DNA of 64,000 nt from Phycisphaeraceae bacterium (GCA_019636755.1 JAHBWZ010000003.1:310001-374000); one strand, 5' to 3'. Positions 8,258 through 16,224 are shown, counted from the first letter of the stretch. Program-made: numbers and translations. Notes: generated by a model not told the origin, from the letters alone.

Positions 8258-9352
8258 TCAGCGTGCTGCGGCCGTGCTGTCGCCTGTCTGTCCGGGTGCC
8301 GCCTGGTCGAGATCCAGGGTCGAGACCAGCCACTTCCGTCTGACACGCTGCGATTCTTCAGCGCACGACGCCGCCTTCCCGACGACGCTGCCGATCCACG
8401 TCGCCGTTGACGTCATCTGCGAGAGGAACGGCGCCTCGTCCAGCTCGATCCGACTGAGGATCGGCGCCAGGTCGTGCGGGATCGCGCCACGCGGGCCCTG
8501 CGGGCTCTGCGGGACCTTCCGTCCGATCCGGTCGACCACCACCAGGTACTCGTCCAGCGTCAGGTTCGTGAAGAGGCCCCGGCGATCCGGTGTGTGGGTG
8601 ATCGGGGTCAGGAATGCCGGTGCCGGCTCCTGCGCGAACGCGATGCGCCCCGGTTGCTCTTCCGGAAGGCACTTCGCACGCGTCCCGACGCGACCGTGTT
8701 CGTGTGAGGCGAGTTCAAGCAGGGCGTCGTTCCGCGCGCCGATCCGGTGCTGCACACCGGTGAACGTACTCTGCTCGGGTGTCTGGACCAGCCCGGCGCG
8801 AACGGGATTGAGATCGACGTACGCGATGGTCGAGAGCAGCGCCGCGGGATCAAGCACGCGTCGTGACTTGTACCTGCCTTCCCAGAAGTGTCCAGTGATC
8901 TTCTCCTCGCGATTCGCCAGCCTGGCAAGTGGCTCCTTGACCGCCTTGTGGAACTCGCCGAGCTGGCAGAGCCGGAGCCGGCAACTGGCCACCCTGGCGG
9001 AGTCACGCACCAGCGACTGGATGTCCTCCAGGGTGGCTTCACGCTCAACACCGCGCTTCTTCGGCGGGAGATACCTGAGCCATCGCTCGGCGACCTCCTC
9101 GTCCGACCATTCCTTGACGATGTCGGGCCGGATGGTGAGGACGAGGTGGAGGTGGTTGTCCATGATGCAGAAGGTGTCCAGTTCGATCGCGAAGATCGAG
9201 ACCAGGTGCCTGAGTCGCGCTTCGATCCACGGCTTGCGGGCGAGGAGGCCATCCTCGGTCGCGGCCAGGAGCGAGGCACGCCTGACGCAGCGTGAGGTGC
9301 AGTGGTAGGTGCTGACGACGGAGTGGTCGACCTGATCTCGTCGCGGTCGCAT
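8258..9352 (-). CDS. REP-associated tyrosine transposase (RAYT, IS200/Y1-like)
   Basis: 364 residues. Members of this HUH/Y1 family cut and join single-stranded REP sequences. The N-terminus has the TYHCTSRCVRR strand, followed by MDNHLHLVL (residues 64-72, HxH metal ligands His67 and His69). FWEGRYKSR lies at about 156-164, and AYVDLNPVRAGLV carries the presumed catalytic Tyr178. Most RAYTs have about 150-250 residues, so the C-terminal ~150 residues are an extension with no recognised motif. ATG 9352 follows GGGGGAC at a 5-nt spacing; an open frame runs further upstream through the repeat array but is low-complexity and was not used. The flanking inverted GTRG-type arrays support function as a REP mobiliser or the relic of one. 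All key residues are intact. Confidence 0.88.
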   Translation of the reverse strand: MRPRRDQVDHSVVSTYHCTSRCVRRASLLAATEDGLLARKPWIEARLRHLVSIFAIELDTFCIMDNHLHLVLTIRPDIVKEWSDEEVAERWLRYLPPKKRGVEREATLEDIQSLVRDSARVASCRLRLCQLGEFHKAVKEPLARLANREEKITGHFWEGRYKSRRVLDPAALLSTIAYVDLNPVRAGLVQTPEQSTFTGVQHRIGARNDALLELASHEHGRVGTRAKCLPEEQPGRIAFAQEPAPAFLTPITHTPDRRGLFTNLTLDEYLVVVDRIGRKVPQSPQGPRGAIPHDLAPILSRIELDEAPFLSQMTSTATWIGSVVGKAASCAEESQRVRRKWLVSTLDLDQAAPGQTGDSTAAAR

Positions 9353-9450
9353 GAAGAGTCCCCCAGGGTTCGAACCGGATGCGCGTGCGCGACGGCGCGC
9401 GGCCCACAGCCGCGCGAGGCCCGGCGCCCGCACGCCGGCGAATCTACCGC

Positions 9451-9487
9451 TCGCGCAGGGCGTGTCCGGAAGAGGTGATGAAAGTGC
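9451..9487. repeat. Right copy of the 37-bp imperfect direct repeat
   Basis: Partner of 7418-7454 (30 of 37 identical, same orientation). The pair brackets the IS3 remnant, the left array and the RAYT gene, but not the right array. Confidence 0.6.
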
Positions 9488-9586
9488 CGGGAGGCGACGT
9501 GGCGCAGTGCGGCGCTCAACGCGGACGGCGATCGCGAACCGGTCCCGTGCCGCGGCTGGGCAGTCACGGCTCTGGTGCCGCCCGGG

Positions 9587-10079
9587 GCGAGTGCCTGTCC
9601 CTCGTCCGCAGGTGCGCCCGGTGCGAGTGCATGGCCCACGCACGGGCGAGCGCCGGGCAAGTGCCGGTTCCCGGGCGAGTGCCCCGCCCCGGGCGAGTGC
9701 CTGTCCCACAGTCGGCCCCATGCCGCGGCGAGCGCGAGCCGGTCCGGTGCATCGGCCGGGCTCGAACGGCGCGGTGCCGTCCGGCGCGAGTGCATGTCCT
9801 TCGGTCCCTTCGGTCCGCCGCGGCGCGAGTGCATGTCCCTCGTCCGCAGGTGCCGTCCGGTGCGAGTGCCCGTCCCCCGTCGCCCCGGTGCCGTCCGGCG
9901 CGAGTGCCCGTCCCCCGTCGCCCCGAGTGCCCGTCCCCCGTCGCCCCCGTCGCCCCCCGTCGCCCCGCGGCGCGAGTGCCTGACCCACGTTCCCCCCTGA
10001 CCCACGTTCCCGCGCCGGTCCCCCTCGCCGCCGGTCCCCTCGCCGGTCCGGCGCTGCTGGCGCGAGTGCCTGTCCCACA
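9587..10079. repeat. Right REP-like array (GCGAGTGCCTGTCCC units)
   Basis: About eleven copies of GCGAGTGC(C/A)(T/C)GTCCC start near 9587, 9623, 9675, 9693, 9786, 9825, 9862, 9900, 9923, 9972 and 10062, with irregular spacing of 18-93 bp. Several are preceded by GGTGCCGTCCGG. The blocks 9587-9637 and 9825-9875 are near-identical, showing internal duplication. On the RAYT coding strand the unit reads GTGGGACAGGCACTCGC, so it is the inverted partner of the left array. Low-complexity GTCGCCCC runs fill 9870-9970. The 629-codon open frame through this array on the minus strand is a composition effect. Confidence 0.78.
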
Positions 10080-10088
10080 CACGGGCCC

Positions 10089-10472
10089 GTCAAGCGTGGG
10101 CTCGACGAGAAGCTGGCGGCCGAAGTGGCGACGCAACTCATGGCCAAGGACGCCCTCGCGGCTCACGCCCGCGACGAACTGGGGATTACAGACGAGCTGG
10201 CGGCAAGGCCGGTGCAGGCGGCGTTCGCGTCGGCGGGCACATTCACCGTTGGTGCCGCTCTGCCGCTGGTCCTCGTGCTCGTGTTGCCCAAGGAGTGGGT
10301 CGTGTGGGGCGTCTCGATCGCTTCGCTGGGCTTTCTCGCGCTGCTCGGCTCCGTCGCCGCGCGAGCCGGCGGCTCTCTCGTGTTCAAGTCGGCCGTCCGA
10401 GTCACGTTCTGGGGTGCGCTGGCGATGGGACTCACCGCGGGCGTCGGCGCACTCTTCGGCGCGCGGTTCTGA
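10089..10472 (+). pseudogene. VIT/CCC1-family iron transporter, C-terminal half only
   Basis: VKRGLDEKLAAEVATQLMAKDALAAHARDELGI followed by two hydrophobic segments (FTVGAALPLVLVLVL and the FLALLGSVAAR region) and GALAMGLTAGVGALFGARF matches the second half of vacuolar-iron-transporter (VIT1/CCC1, nodulin-21-like) membrane proteins. Intact members have about 230 residues and five membrane segments; here the N-terminal half is missing. Recognisable homology begins at 10089, within 10 bp of the last array unit, so the array junction appears to have replaced the 5' half. A GTG at 10125 could start a 115-residue product, but a working transporter is unlikely. Confidence 0.72.
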
Positions 10473-10524
10473 GGGCTGTTGCAGCCGATGTCTGCAGCGA
10501 TGAACCGACACGTCGCAGCCCGCG

Positions 10525-11259
10525 TCAGTCGTCGTCATCGTGCCGCTGTCGCTGACCACGGTCGCTGCCTTCACCGCCTCCGTTCTCGCCGAGTTGCAGC
10601 GAGGTGCCGATGAGCGGGAGTGTCGTGGTCTGCGTCGCGGGGTTGTAGTTCCGAAAGAGACCAGCTGCCCACCCCCCGGCGATGATGAGAAAGAGCACAG
10701 CCGCAATCGGCCTGGCTGAGCTGATCGCATCCGATGCATCGGCACGCTTCTTGCCGTGGAACATGCTCGCCGTGATGTTCTCGCGGTGGCGGATGGTGTG
10801 GAACGCCACGCCCAGCACATGCACGACCACGACGCTCACGGTGGTCCACGCGAGGATCTCGTGGACGTCCTTGAGCGCCTCATTACCCTGGCCCATCATG
10901 AACCCGGTGACGGTCAGCGCGAGCAGGAGGGCGAGCAGCGCGAAGATGGCGACCGCCGAGCCCGGGTTGTGCCCGAGGTGGCGCTTACCGCCACCGATCA
11001 GCGCTCCCTTCATGTACTCGACGACCGCGCCTGGTCCGAAGATGAACGAGCCGAACCGCGCATAGCGCGTCCCGACGATGCCCCAGACGATGCGGAGGAC
11101 GACCATCAGGGCAATCGTCAGGCCGATGATCGCATGGTATGGGAACAGCGGACTGTGCTCGCCCATGGCCAGCGCGATGACCGCGGCGGCGATGAATCCG
11201 GCCGAGAGCAGCCAGTGGAAGAGGCGGGTGGGCAAGTCCCAGATGAGGACCGGGTTCAT
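10525..11259 (-). CDS. Cytochrome b561-type membrane protein
   Basis: 244 residues, with about four to five membrane helices in the first 180 residues and a final one near 205-220 (IAAVLFLIIAGGWAAGLF). The opening WDLPTRLFHWLL (His15), PYHAIIG (His42), KDVHEILAW and VVHVLGVAFHTIRHRENI supply the heme-ligand histidines of the bacterial b561/Ni-Fe-hydrogenase cytochrome b family. It would move electrons between quinol or a periplasmic donor and a partner, which is not nearby. The tail is hydrophilic and Asp-rich. ATG 11259 follows GGAGAG at a 6-nt spacing; an upstream in-frame ATG (11319) has no such support. It is convergent with the truncated VIT gene. Confidence 0.88.
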   Translation of the reverse strand: MNPVLIWDLPTRLFHWLLSAGFIAAAVIALAMGEHSPLFPYHAIIGLTIALMVVLRIVWGIVGTRYARFGSFIFGPGAVVEYMKGALIGGGKRHLGHNPGSAVAIFALLALLLALTVTGFMMGQGNEALKDVHEILAWTTVSVVVVHVLGVAFHTIRHRENITASMFHGKKRADASDAISSARPIAAVLFLIIAGGWAAGLFRNYNPATQTTTLPLIGTSLQLGENGGGEGSDRGQRQRHDDDD

Positions 11260-11346
11260 GTCGACTCTCCGTGGTGCGGGAGCGGGCGTGAGGCACCCGA
11301 TGCCGAACGTCCCGGACACGACGATATTCCGGAGTCAGATCTCCCG

Positions 11347-11374
11347 ATTGTATCGCGGCAGGCCCAGGTGTCCG
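11347..11374 (-). promoter_or_regulatory. Probable cytochrome b561 promoter
   Basis: CGGACA (11374-11369), 16-nt spacer, TACAAT (11352-11347), giving a leader of roughly 80 nt to ATG 11259. The -10 matches consensus at 5 of 6 positions. Confidence 0.45.
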
Positions 11375-11454
11375 TGTTGGGGGGTCTCCGACCAGCGCCG
11401 CGATCTGCCGGTCGTCTACGCGTCTACGCAGACAGAACCCGCGATCAAGGATCG

Positions 11455-11676
11455 CTCTTGGGCGATCTCATACCCAGGTTCATTCCCGGGCTGCGCCTCT
11501 TCACGATTCCATCCGCCGTCACCATGCTCGCGTACGCCGGATTGATCCCTGCCGTGCCGAGGATTCCGCATTGGATCGTCAGGCGCCAACGGCGACAGGA
11601 GGGTAGATGCAGCAACTGCGGCTACGACCGTCGGAAGCTGCCCTGCTGTCCGGAGTGTGGTGAGGACGCGGCCTGA
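11455..11676 (+). pseudogene. Zinc-ribbon membrane protein, C-terminal fragment
   Basis: A hydrophobic stretch (FTIPSAVTMLAYAGLIPAV) leads into basic WIVRRQRRQEGR and a CSNCGYDRRKLPCCPECG zinc ribbon. Planctomycete membrane proteins often end in this arrangement, so this looks like the tail of a larger gene whose 5' part is lost; the sequence further upstream overlaps the opposite-strand cytochrome promoter region. If translated as is, ATG 11524 would give 50 residues. Function unknown. Confidence 0.4.
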
Positions 11677-12226
11677 ACGACACTGCCACCACCTCACCTC
11701 GGTGCCAGGTGAACGGGACAGACTCCACTCGGGTAGTGCTCGACCCGTCGAGCGCAGCGCCGCGAAATCGAGACCAGCTGCCGCGGGCGTGACTCGATCC
11801 TCGGTTCGGGGGCGAAGAGACCCTCCCCGGTCCTGGACAGGCGTGCGGCACGTCGGTCGAAGCGTGACGTACGGATGCCGGTCCGGCAGGGCTCGAGGCA
11901 TGTGCCTGTCTCCCGTCGTGTGCCCGCCGTATGGACGTCAGGCGCACGGTAAAGGAGACACCGGCCGTGCACGGCACCGGGGCGTCCGCGGGCCCGGGTG
12001 CGGCCGGCAGCCCCGTCCCGCGCGGGCCGCGGGCAGCGGCCGGGGCCTCGGTGACGGGCGACCGCCTGACTCCACGCTCGAACCTGGCCGTTCGGAAGGA
12101 ACCGGGCACCTGGTGCCGGGGCCCGCCGGACGTTCCGCGCAGGCGCGGGTCCCGATGAAGGCGCTTGATGAATCGCCCCCGGTGGCGTCTTCTGTACGTG
12201 GCCACGCCATGAGGACCGCCTTGCCC
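11677..12226. other. 550-bp gap with REP-like traces
   Basis: No convincing gene. A GCATGTGCCTGTCTCCCG motif at 11898-11915 and a degenerate opposite-strand CTGTCCC near 11718-11730 resemble the repeat of the RAYT arrays. A short open frame (ATG 11931 to 12158) has AAAGGAG at 11951-11957 followed by GTG 11967, but its Pro/Ala/Gly/Arg-rich product shows no recognisable feature. The region probably includes the promoter of the sigma-factor operon. Confidence 0.3.
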
Positions 12227-12754
12227 ATGTCGCATCCGCCGGACACCCAGGCTGCCGCGTCCCTTCCGGGTGATTGGACGCTCCTCCGCCGGCGCCTGCT
12301 CGTCACCGCCACGTCCCTGACGGGCCGGGCGGAGGAGGCGGATGAACTCGTGCAGGAGGCGCTCACCCGGATTCTCGTGCATCGCCCGGAGGCGGCGTAC
12401 CACGCGGGGTATGCCCGGCAGGTGCTGACGCGCTGCTGGCTGGACCGCCAGCGATCGATGCGCCGACGGGCGGCGCGGCTCCTTCGCATGGCCCACGGGT
12501 TCATCGATCGCCGCGGCGCGGCAGGTGCACCTCAATCCAGCGCGCTCGCCGAGGACACGCAGGCGCTGATCCGCGCCGCCGTCGACCGCCTGCCGCCCCG
12601 GCAGCGCGCGGTGCTGGTTCTTCGCCTGGTCGAGGACCTCCCGTACCCCGCCATCGCCGAGGCCCTGGATACCACCGTCGCATCGGTGCGTGCCAGCCTG
12701 CACCTGGCGCGCGCGGCAATGCGCGCCTCCCTGCCCGAGGACTCAGCGCCATGA
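12227..12754 (+). CDS. RNA polymerase ECF-type sigma factor
   Basis: About 175 residues, with sigma region 2 (LTGRAEEADELVQEALTRILVHRPEAAY...YARQVLTRCWLDRQRSMRRR) and a region 4 helix-turn-helix (AAVDRLPPRQRAVLVLRLVEDLPYPAIAEALDTTVASVRASLHLARAAMR). It directs RNA polymerase to a dedicated regulon. ATG 12227 has GAGGA 11 nt upstream; in-frame ATGs at 12209 and 12155 are possible. Its stop overlaps the next start as ATGA (12751-12754), so translation is coupled to the presumed anti-sigma factor. Autoregulation is typical but no matching promoter was identified. Confidence 0.85.
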   Translation: MSHPPDTQAAASLPGDWTLLRRRLLVTATSLTGRAEEADELVQEALTRILVHRPEAAYHAGYARQVLTRCWLDRQRSMRRRAARLLRMAHGFIDRRGAAGAPQSSALAEDTQALIRAAVDRLPPRQRAVLVLRLVEDLPYPAIAEALDTTVASVRASLHLARAAMRASLPEDSAP

Positions 12755-13608
12755 CCGGCCGTGTCGGGAGATCATCGTGGCAGCGCGCCGACCTCGAGCG
12801 ATTCCTGGATGGCGACCTCTCGACCGAGGCTTCGGCGGCACTGGCCATGGCGCTGCGCGCGGACCCGGCGCTGCGCGACCGGCTCGGACAGGTGCGTGCC
12901 CTTGACCGCGCCGTGGCGCAGGCGCTTCGCGGCGAGCAGGCGACCCCCCCGCGACGCGCGTCGACCGGTGATCGGAACCCGCGGCATCGCGGAGGAATCG
13001 CCTGGCCGCGGGCCGCGGGACTGCTCATCGCCGCGATCGTGACGGCGCGGATGATCTCTCCGGCGCCGCAGCCCGCGCCCCGGATCGATGCGGAGCAGTC
13101 GTCGGGCGCGCGGCACCTCCCGGTTCCCGGCGTACGTGTGGCGGATGCGACCGATGCATCCGGAGTCGCGCCTGCCCGTCGCCTTGCGCTCGAGTCGCAG
13201 GTGCTCACCCGCCGCATCGCGCACGGCGCGCTGCGGACCGGGGCGAGCGCGTCTGCGAGTCGCCATCGCGGCGCCCCACCGCTCCGGCTGGCCGACCAGG
13301 TCGCGTCGAGCCGCGCCGCTGCACGGACCTCGCCCGGCTCGGCGCCGCCGGCTGCCGCCCTGGGTGGTCGGTCGATCGAGCTCGCGTACGCACGACTCAG
13401 CGGGCTCGATCACCAGGCGCTTGTCATCGCGATCGATGAGATGCTTGCAGACGCGTCCATGCGCGCGGTCGTGTTCGAGCACATCGCCCTGCTCTGCGCG
13501 GAGCCCGGGCGGACGGATGAACTCACTCGACTCGTGGCACGTGTCGACGGCGATCCGTCGCTGCGCCCGTGGGCGATCGGATACGGACTGCACGAGCCCG
13601 GGCGATAG
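12751..13608 (+). CDS. Putative membrane anti-sigma factor
   Basis: 285 residues. Residues 10-60 (DLERFLDGDLSTEASAALAMALRADPALRDRLGQVRALDRAV) have the composition of the cytoplasmic anti-sigma helical domain, with 'FLDGDLS' typical of zinc-less planctomycete anti-sigma proteins. A single membrane segment (WPRAAGLLIAAIVTARMI, about 88-105) follows, then an Ala/Arg/Ser-rich periplasmic part and a helical C-terminal region. It is coupled to the sigma gene by an ATGA overlap, the main reason for the call. There is no HxxxCxxC zinc motif. The partner relationship is inferred from position. Confidence 0.6.
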   Translation: MTGRVGRSSWQRADLERFLDGDLSTEASAALAMALRADPALRDRLGQVRALDRAVAQALRGEQATPPRRASTGDRNPRHRGGIAWPRAAGLLIAAIVTARMISPAPQPAPRIDAEQSSGARHLPVPGVRVADATDASGVAPARRLALESQVLTRRIAHGALRTGASASASRHRGAPPLRLADQVASSRAAARTSPGSAPPAAALGGRSIELAYARLSGLDHQALVIAIDEMLADASMRAVVFEHIALLCAEPGRTDELTRLVARVDGDPSLRPWAIGYGLHEPGR

Positions 13609-13706
13609 CGGGGCGCCCCGGCGTCTCGAGCCGCCCACCGCGCCCGTGGACTGCGCTGACCACGAACCTCCTGCCCGACGGATCCCCTCACATCGGAGAC
13701 CTGACC

Positions 13707-14351
13707 ATGCTCACCACTCTGTCCCGCGCACTTGTCATCGCCCTCCTGGGAACCGCCGCGTCCACGGCCGTGACGCCCCTGCCCGCCACGGGCACGATGC
13801 AGCAGGAGAACGGTGCCGTCTTCGAGATCGAGGTCGTCGTCGCCCCGGTCGACCCCGCCGCGCTGCCGCGCATCGGGCAGCAGATGGATCCGCCGGTGAA
13901 GCCCGTCTTCGTCGCCCGAGGCACCTGCACGATGGACGGCTCCGCACAGATCAGTGCGCTCCATGAGCGCCAGTACCTTGCCGGCTGGCAGCCGATCGTC
14001 GGGCACACCGTGGTCGGGTACCTGCCCCTCGTCGATCTGCGACACGAGGGCGTCGAGTTCGCCGCCACGCTGAGCGAGTCTTCCACGCCGGGCGCGCCGC
14101 GGGCACCCGCGCGCGTGCGACTGGAGATGACGGGTGCAGTGTCACGCGTCACGCTGCGCACCTTCGAGACCGAGGGCGTCCCTGCCATGGAACTGCCCAG
14201 CACGTTCACGCTGCCGGTCACCGCCGTCCTCGACATGCCCCTCGGCTCAGGGAGCCCAGGCGGTGATCGTCTCACCGTCGTGGCCGCCATCGCCATCGCG
14301 ACGGACGGCGCGTGGTGGGTCGGGGCACGCATCGTGCGTGTGGACCGCTGA
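13707..14351 (+). CDS. Exported protein of unknown function
   Basis: 214 residues. ATG 13707 follows GGAG at an 8-nt spacing. Residues 1-30 (LSRALVIALLGTAASTAVTPLPATG) look like a signal peptide. The mature part is rich in beta-type strands (FEIEVVVAPV, VRLEMTGAVSRVTLRTFE, FTLPVTAVLDMPL, LTVVAAIAIATDGAWWVGARIVRV) and contains one Cys. No family is recognised. It lies 98 bp after the anti-sigma gene, so it may belong to the same transcription unit and be a target of that envelope-stress pair. Confidence 0.65.
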   Translation: MLTTLSRALVIALLGTAASTAVTPLPATGTMQQENGAVFEIEVVVAPVDPAALPRIGQQMDPPVKPVFVARGTCTMDGSAQISALHERQYLAGWQPIVGHTVVGYLPLVDLRHEGVEFAATLSESSTPGAPRAPARVRLEMTGAVSRVTLRTFETEGVPAMELPSTFTLPVTAVLDMPLGSGSPGGDRLTVVAAIAIATDGAWWVGARIVRVDR

Positions 14352-14562
14352 CGACGGAGCATCGGGGCCGGCTCGCGACCGGATCGTGAGCGGTCACGGC
14401 GGTGCAGGGACCGCGCCATGCGCGCCGGGCGGGGGCCCGCGCTGAACAGCCGACGCCGGGGGCCGCGGGAACGCCCGGGCACCCCGCGGCCCCGGACCGG
14501 CGTGCGGGTCAGCGCCGCCGTGCGCGCGAGCCCGCCGCCCCGTCGGACCGCGCCGGGTTCGC

Positions 14563-14568
14563 TATCGT
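14563..14568 (+). promoter_or_regulatory. -10 hexamer 6 nt before the FHA-SpoIIE start
   Basis: TATCGT ends 6 nt before ATG 14575, implying a leaderless message. No Shine-Dalgarno sequence is present in the short space. The 210 bp upstream show no gene. Confidence 0.45.
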
Positions 14569-14574
14569 GCCGTG

Positions 14575-16224
14575 ATGAACGCGGAAAGCGGCGGCCCGAA
14601 GCTTCGCCTGGCGGCGATCAGCGGCCCGCCCGTCCAACCCTTCGAGATCGCCCCGACCGACGAAGCGATCATCGGCCGCGGCAATGAAGCATCGGTCTTC
14701 CTCGCCGATCCGACGATCTCGCGTCTCCATGCCTCGGTCGTCTGCCGGAATCGGCGCTGGCTGCTCATCGATCGCGGCTCGCGGCACGGCACGAGTCTGA
14801 ACGACGTCCGACTGACGCCCGGGATCCAGACGCCGCTGGCCGACGGTGACCTTCTTCGACTCGGTCCATGGGTTCTCCGTGTCGGGATCGGCGCGTCTGC
14901 GGAGTCGTGGTCGACCTCCGGAACGCTGCTTGCGACCGTGGACGACACCGCCGACTCGTCGAGTCGCGTGCGCACGGCGCCGGAGCGGACACTCCCGATG
15001 CCGGAGCATCAGCTTCGGCTCCTGCTGGAGTTCGCGGCATCGCTGGCCGGTATTCCCGATGAACCCGCCGCCGCCGGGATCACCGTCCGCGTGGCACGCG
15101 AGGGCAGCGGATTCGCGCGCGCCGCACTCCTCCGCCTGACGGGCGGCGACGCCGTCGATCTCATCGCACTCGATCCACCGCTGGATCCGTCCGAGGGTAC
15201 CGAGGCTCCCCGGTTCAGCCGGACGCTCGTGCGCGCCGCCTCGGAAGGCCGGACGGCGGAACTGACTGCCTCCGCGGAGCCCGACATCCGTGCCGCGCAC
15301 AGCATCGCCGAGCTCGGCCTCACCGCGGCGATGTGCATTCCCGTCGCCGCCCGGGACTCTGTCGGGTCGCTCCTGTACCTCGACCAGGCAGGCGGCCGCG
15401 AGATCGCGGCAGGCGCCCACGGCTTCTGCACGGCCGTTGCACGACTGCACGCGCTCTGCGTCATGAATCTGCGCCGTGCGGACCTGGAGCGGCGGAGCAG
15501 CCGGATCGAGGCGGAACTCAGCGCAGCGCGCGGCGCGCAGCAGATGCTCATGCCGGAGAGCGGCGGGCGCCGTGGTCGCGTCCGCTGGGCCGTCGGTGCC
15601 CAGCCCGGTCGATTCGTCGCCGGCGATCTCTTCGATGTGCTGCCGCTGCCCGACGGTTCGGTCGCCGTCGTCATCGGCGACGTCACCGGCGAGGGCGTCG
15701 AGGCAGGCGTGCTCATGGCCGCGACGCAGTCACACCTGCACGCCCTGCTGGCGCATCACGATCTCGCCGACGCCGTCGGCCAGGTCAATCGATACCTGGC
15801 GCACCGCTCGAGCGCCAATCGCTTCGTGACCCTGTGGGTCGGCGTGATCTCCACCGACGGATCGATCCGCGCCATCGACGCCGGCCACGGTCACTGCGTC
15901 CGGAGACAGGTGGATGGCACACTCGAACGCATCACGCTGCGCGGCGGCATCCCGATCGGGATCGACCCGTCGTTCACTTATGTCGCGGAGACCTGTTCGA
16001 TTCAGCCGGGCGAACGGCTGATCCTGTACACGGACGGCCTGGTGGAGCAGACCGACGCGCATGGCGAAGAGTTCGGGCTCGAACGCGTTGCCCGGGTCCT
16101 CCGGTCGACGGCGACGCCGGACGAGGATCTCGGCGCGGTCCTTCTCGCCCTTCGGCAGTTCTCCGGCGATGTGCCCTGGACCGACGACGTGACGGTCGCG
16201 TCCATTGCGCTGGAGTCCGCGTGA
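14575..16224 (+). CDS. FHA domain - SpoIIE/PP2C-type serine phosphatase
   Basis: 549 residues in three parts. An N-terminal FHA phosphopeptide-binding domain covers about 20-110 (IIGRGNEASVFL, ISRLHASVV, RGSRHGTSLNDVRL). A GAF-like sensory region covers about 140-290 (AHSIAELGLTAAMCIPV, SVGSLLYLD), ending in a short helix (RRADLERRSSRIEAELSAARGAQ). A SpoIIE/RsbU phosphatase domain covers about 320-545, with GDLFDVLPL, VIGDVTGEGVEAGVLMA, LYTDGLVEQ and TDDVTVASIAL holding the metal-binding Asp residues. Such proteins dephosphorylate anti-sigma-factor antagonists or other Ser-phosphoproteins in the cytoplasm. No anti-anti-sigma partner is adjacent. GTG 14572 is an alternative start one codon earlier. 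Confidence 0.92.
   Translation: MNAESGGPKLRLAAISGPPVQPFEIAPTDEAIIGRGNEASVFLADPTISRLHASVVCRNRRWLLIDRGSRHGTSLNDVRLTPGIQTPLADGDLLRLGPWVLRVGIGASAESWSTSGTLLATVDDTADSSSRVRTAPERTLPMPEHQLRLLLEFAASLAGIPDEPAAAGITVRVAREGSGFARAALLRLTGGDAVDLIALDPPLDPSEGTEAPRFSRTLVRAASEGRTAELTASAEPDIRAAHSIAELGLTAAMCIPVAARDSVGSLLYLDQAGGREIAAGAHGFCTAVARLHALCVMNLRRADLERRSSRIEAELSAARGAQQMLMPESGGRRGRVRWAVGAQPGRFVAGDLFDVLPLPDGSVAVVIGDVTGEGVEAGVLMAATQSHLHALLAHHDLADAVGQVNRYLAHRSSANRFVTLWVGVISTDGSIRAIDAGHGHCVRRQVDGTLERITLRGGIPIGIDPSFTYVAETCSIQPGERLILYTDGLVEQTDAHGEEFGLERVARVLRSTATPDEDLGAVLLALRQFSGDVPWTDDVTVASIALESA

Noticed and set aside
9353-9380. tRNA 3'-end-like sequence (GGTTCGAACC next to CCTGGGGGACTC)
   Set aside because: T-arm stem pairing fails on both strands and no matching acceptor, D-arm or anticodon arm is present; it is a 10-bp palindrome just upstream of the RAYT ribosome site.
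7842-10079. CRISPR array
   Set aside because: Units are degenerate, spacing is irregular, no unique spacers of constant length exist, and no cas genes are present.
8258-10147. 629-codon form of the RAYT gene starting inside the right array
   Set aside because: The added 265 residues are translated repeat DNA (GQALAP, GTGTR-type repeats) with other frames open too; ATG 9352 has a good ribosome site and the family match starts there.
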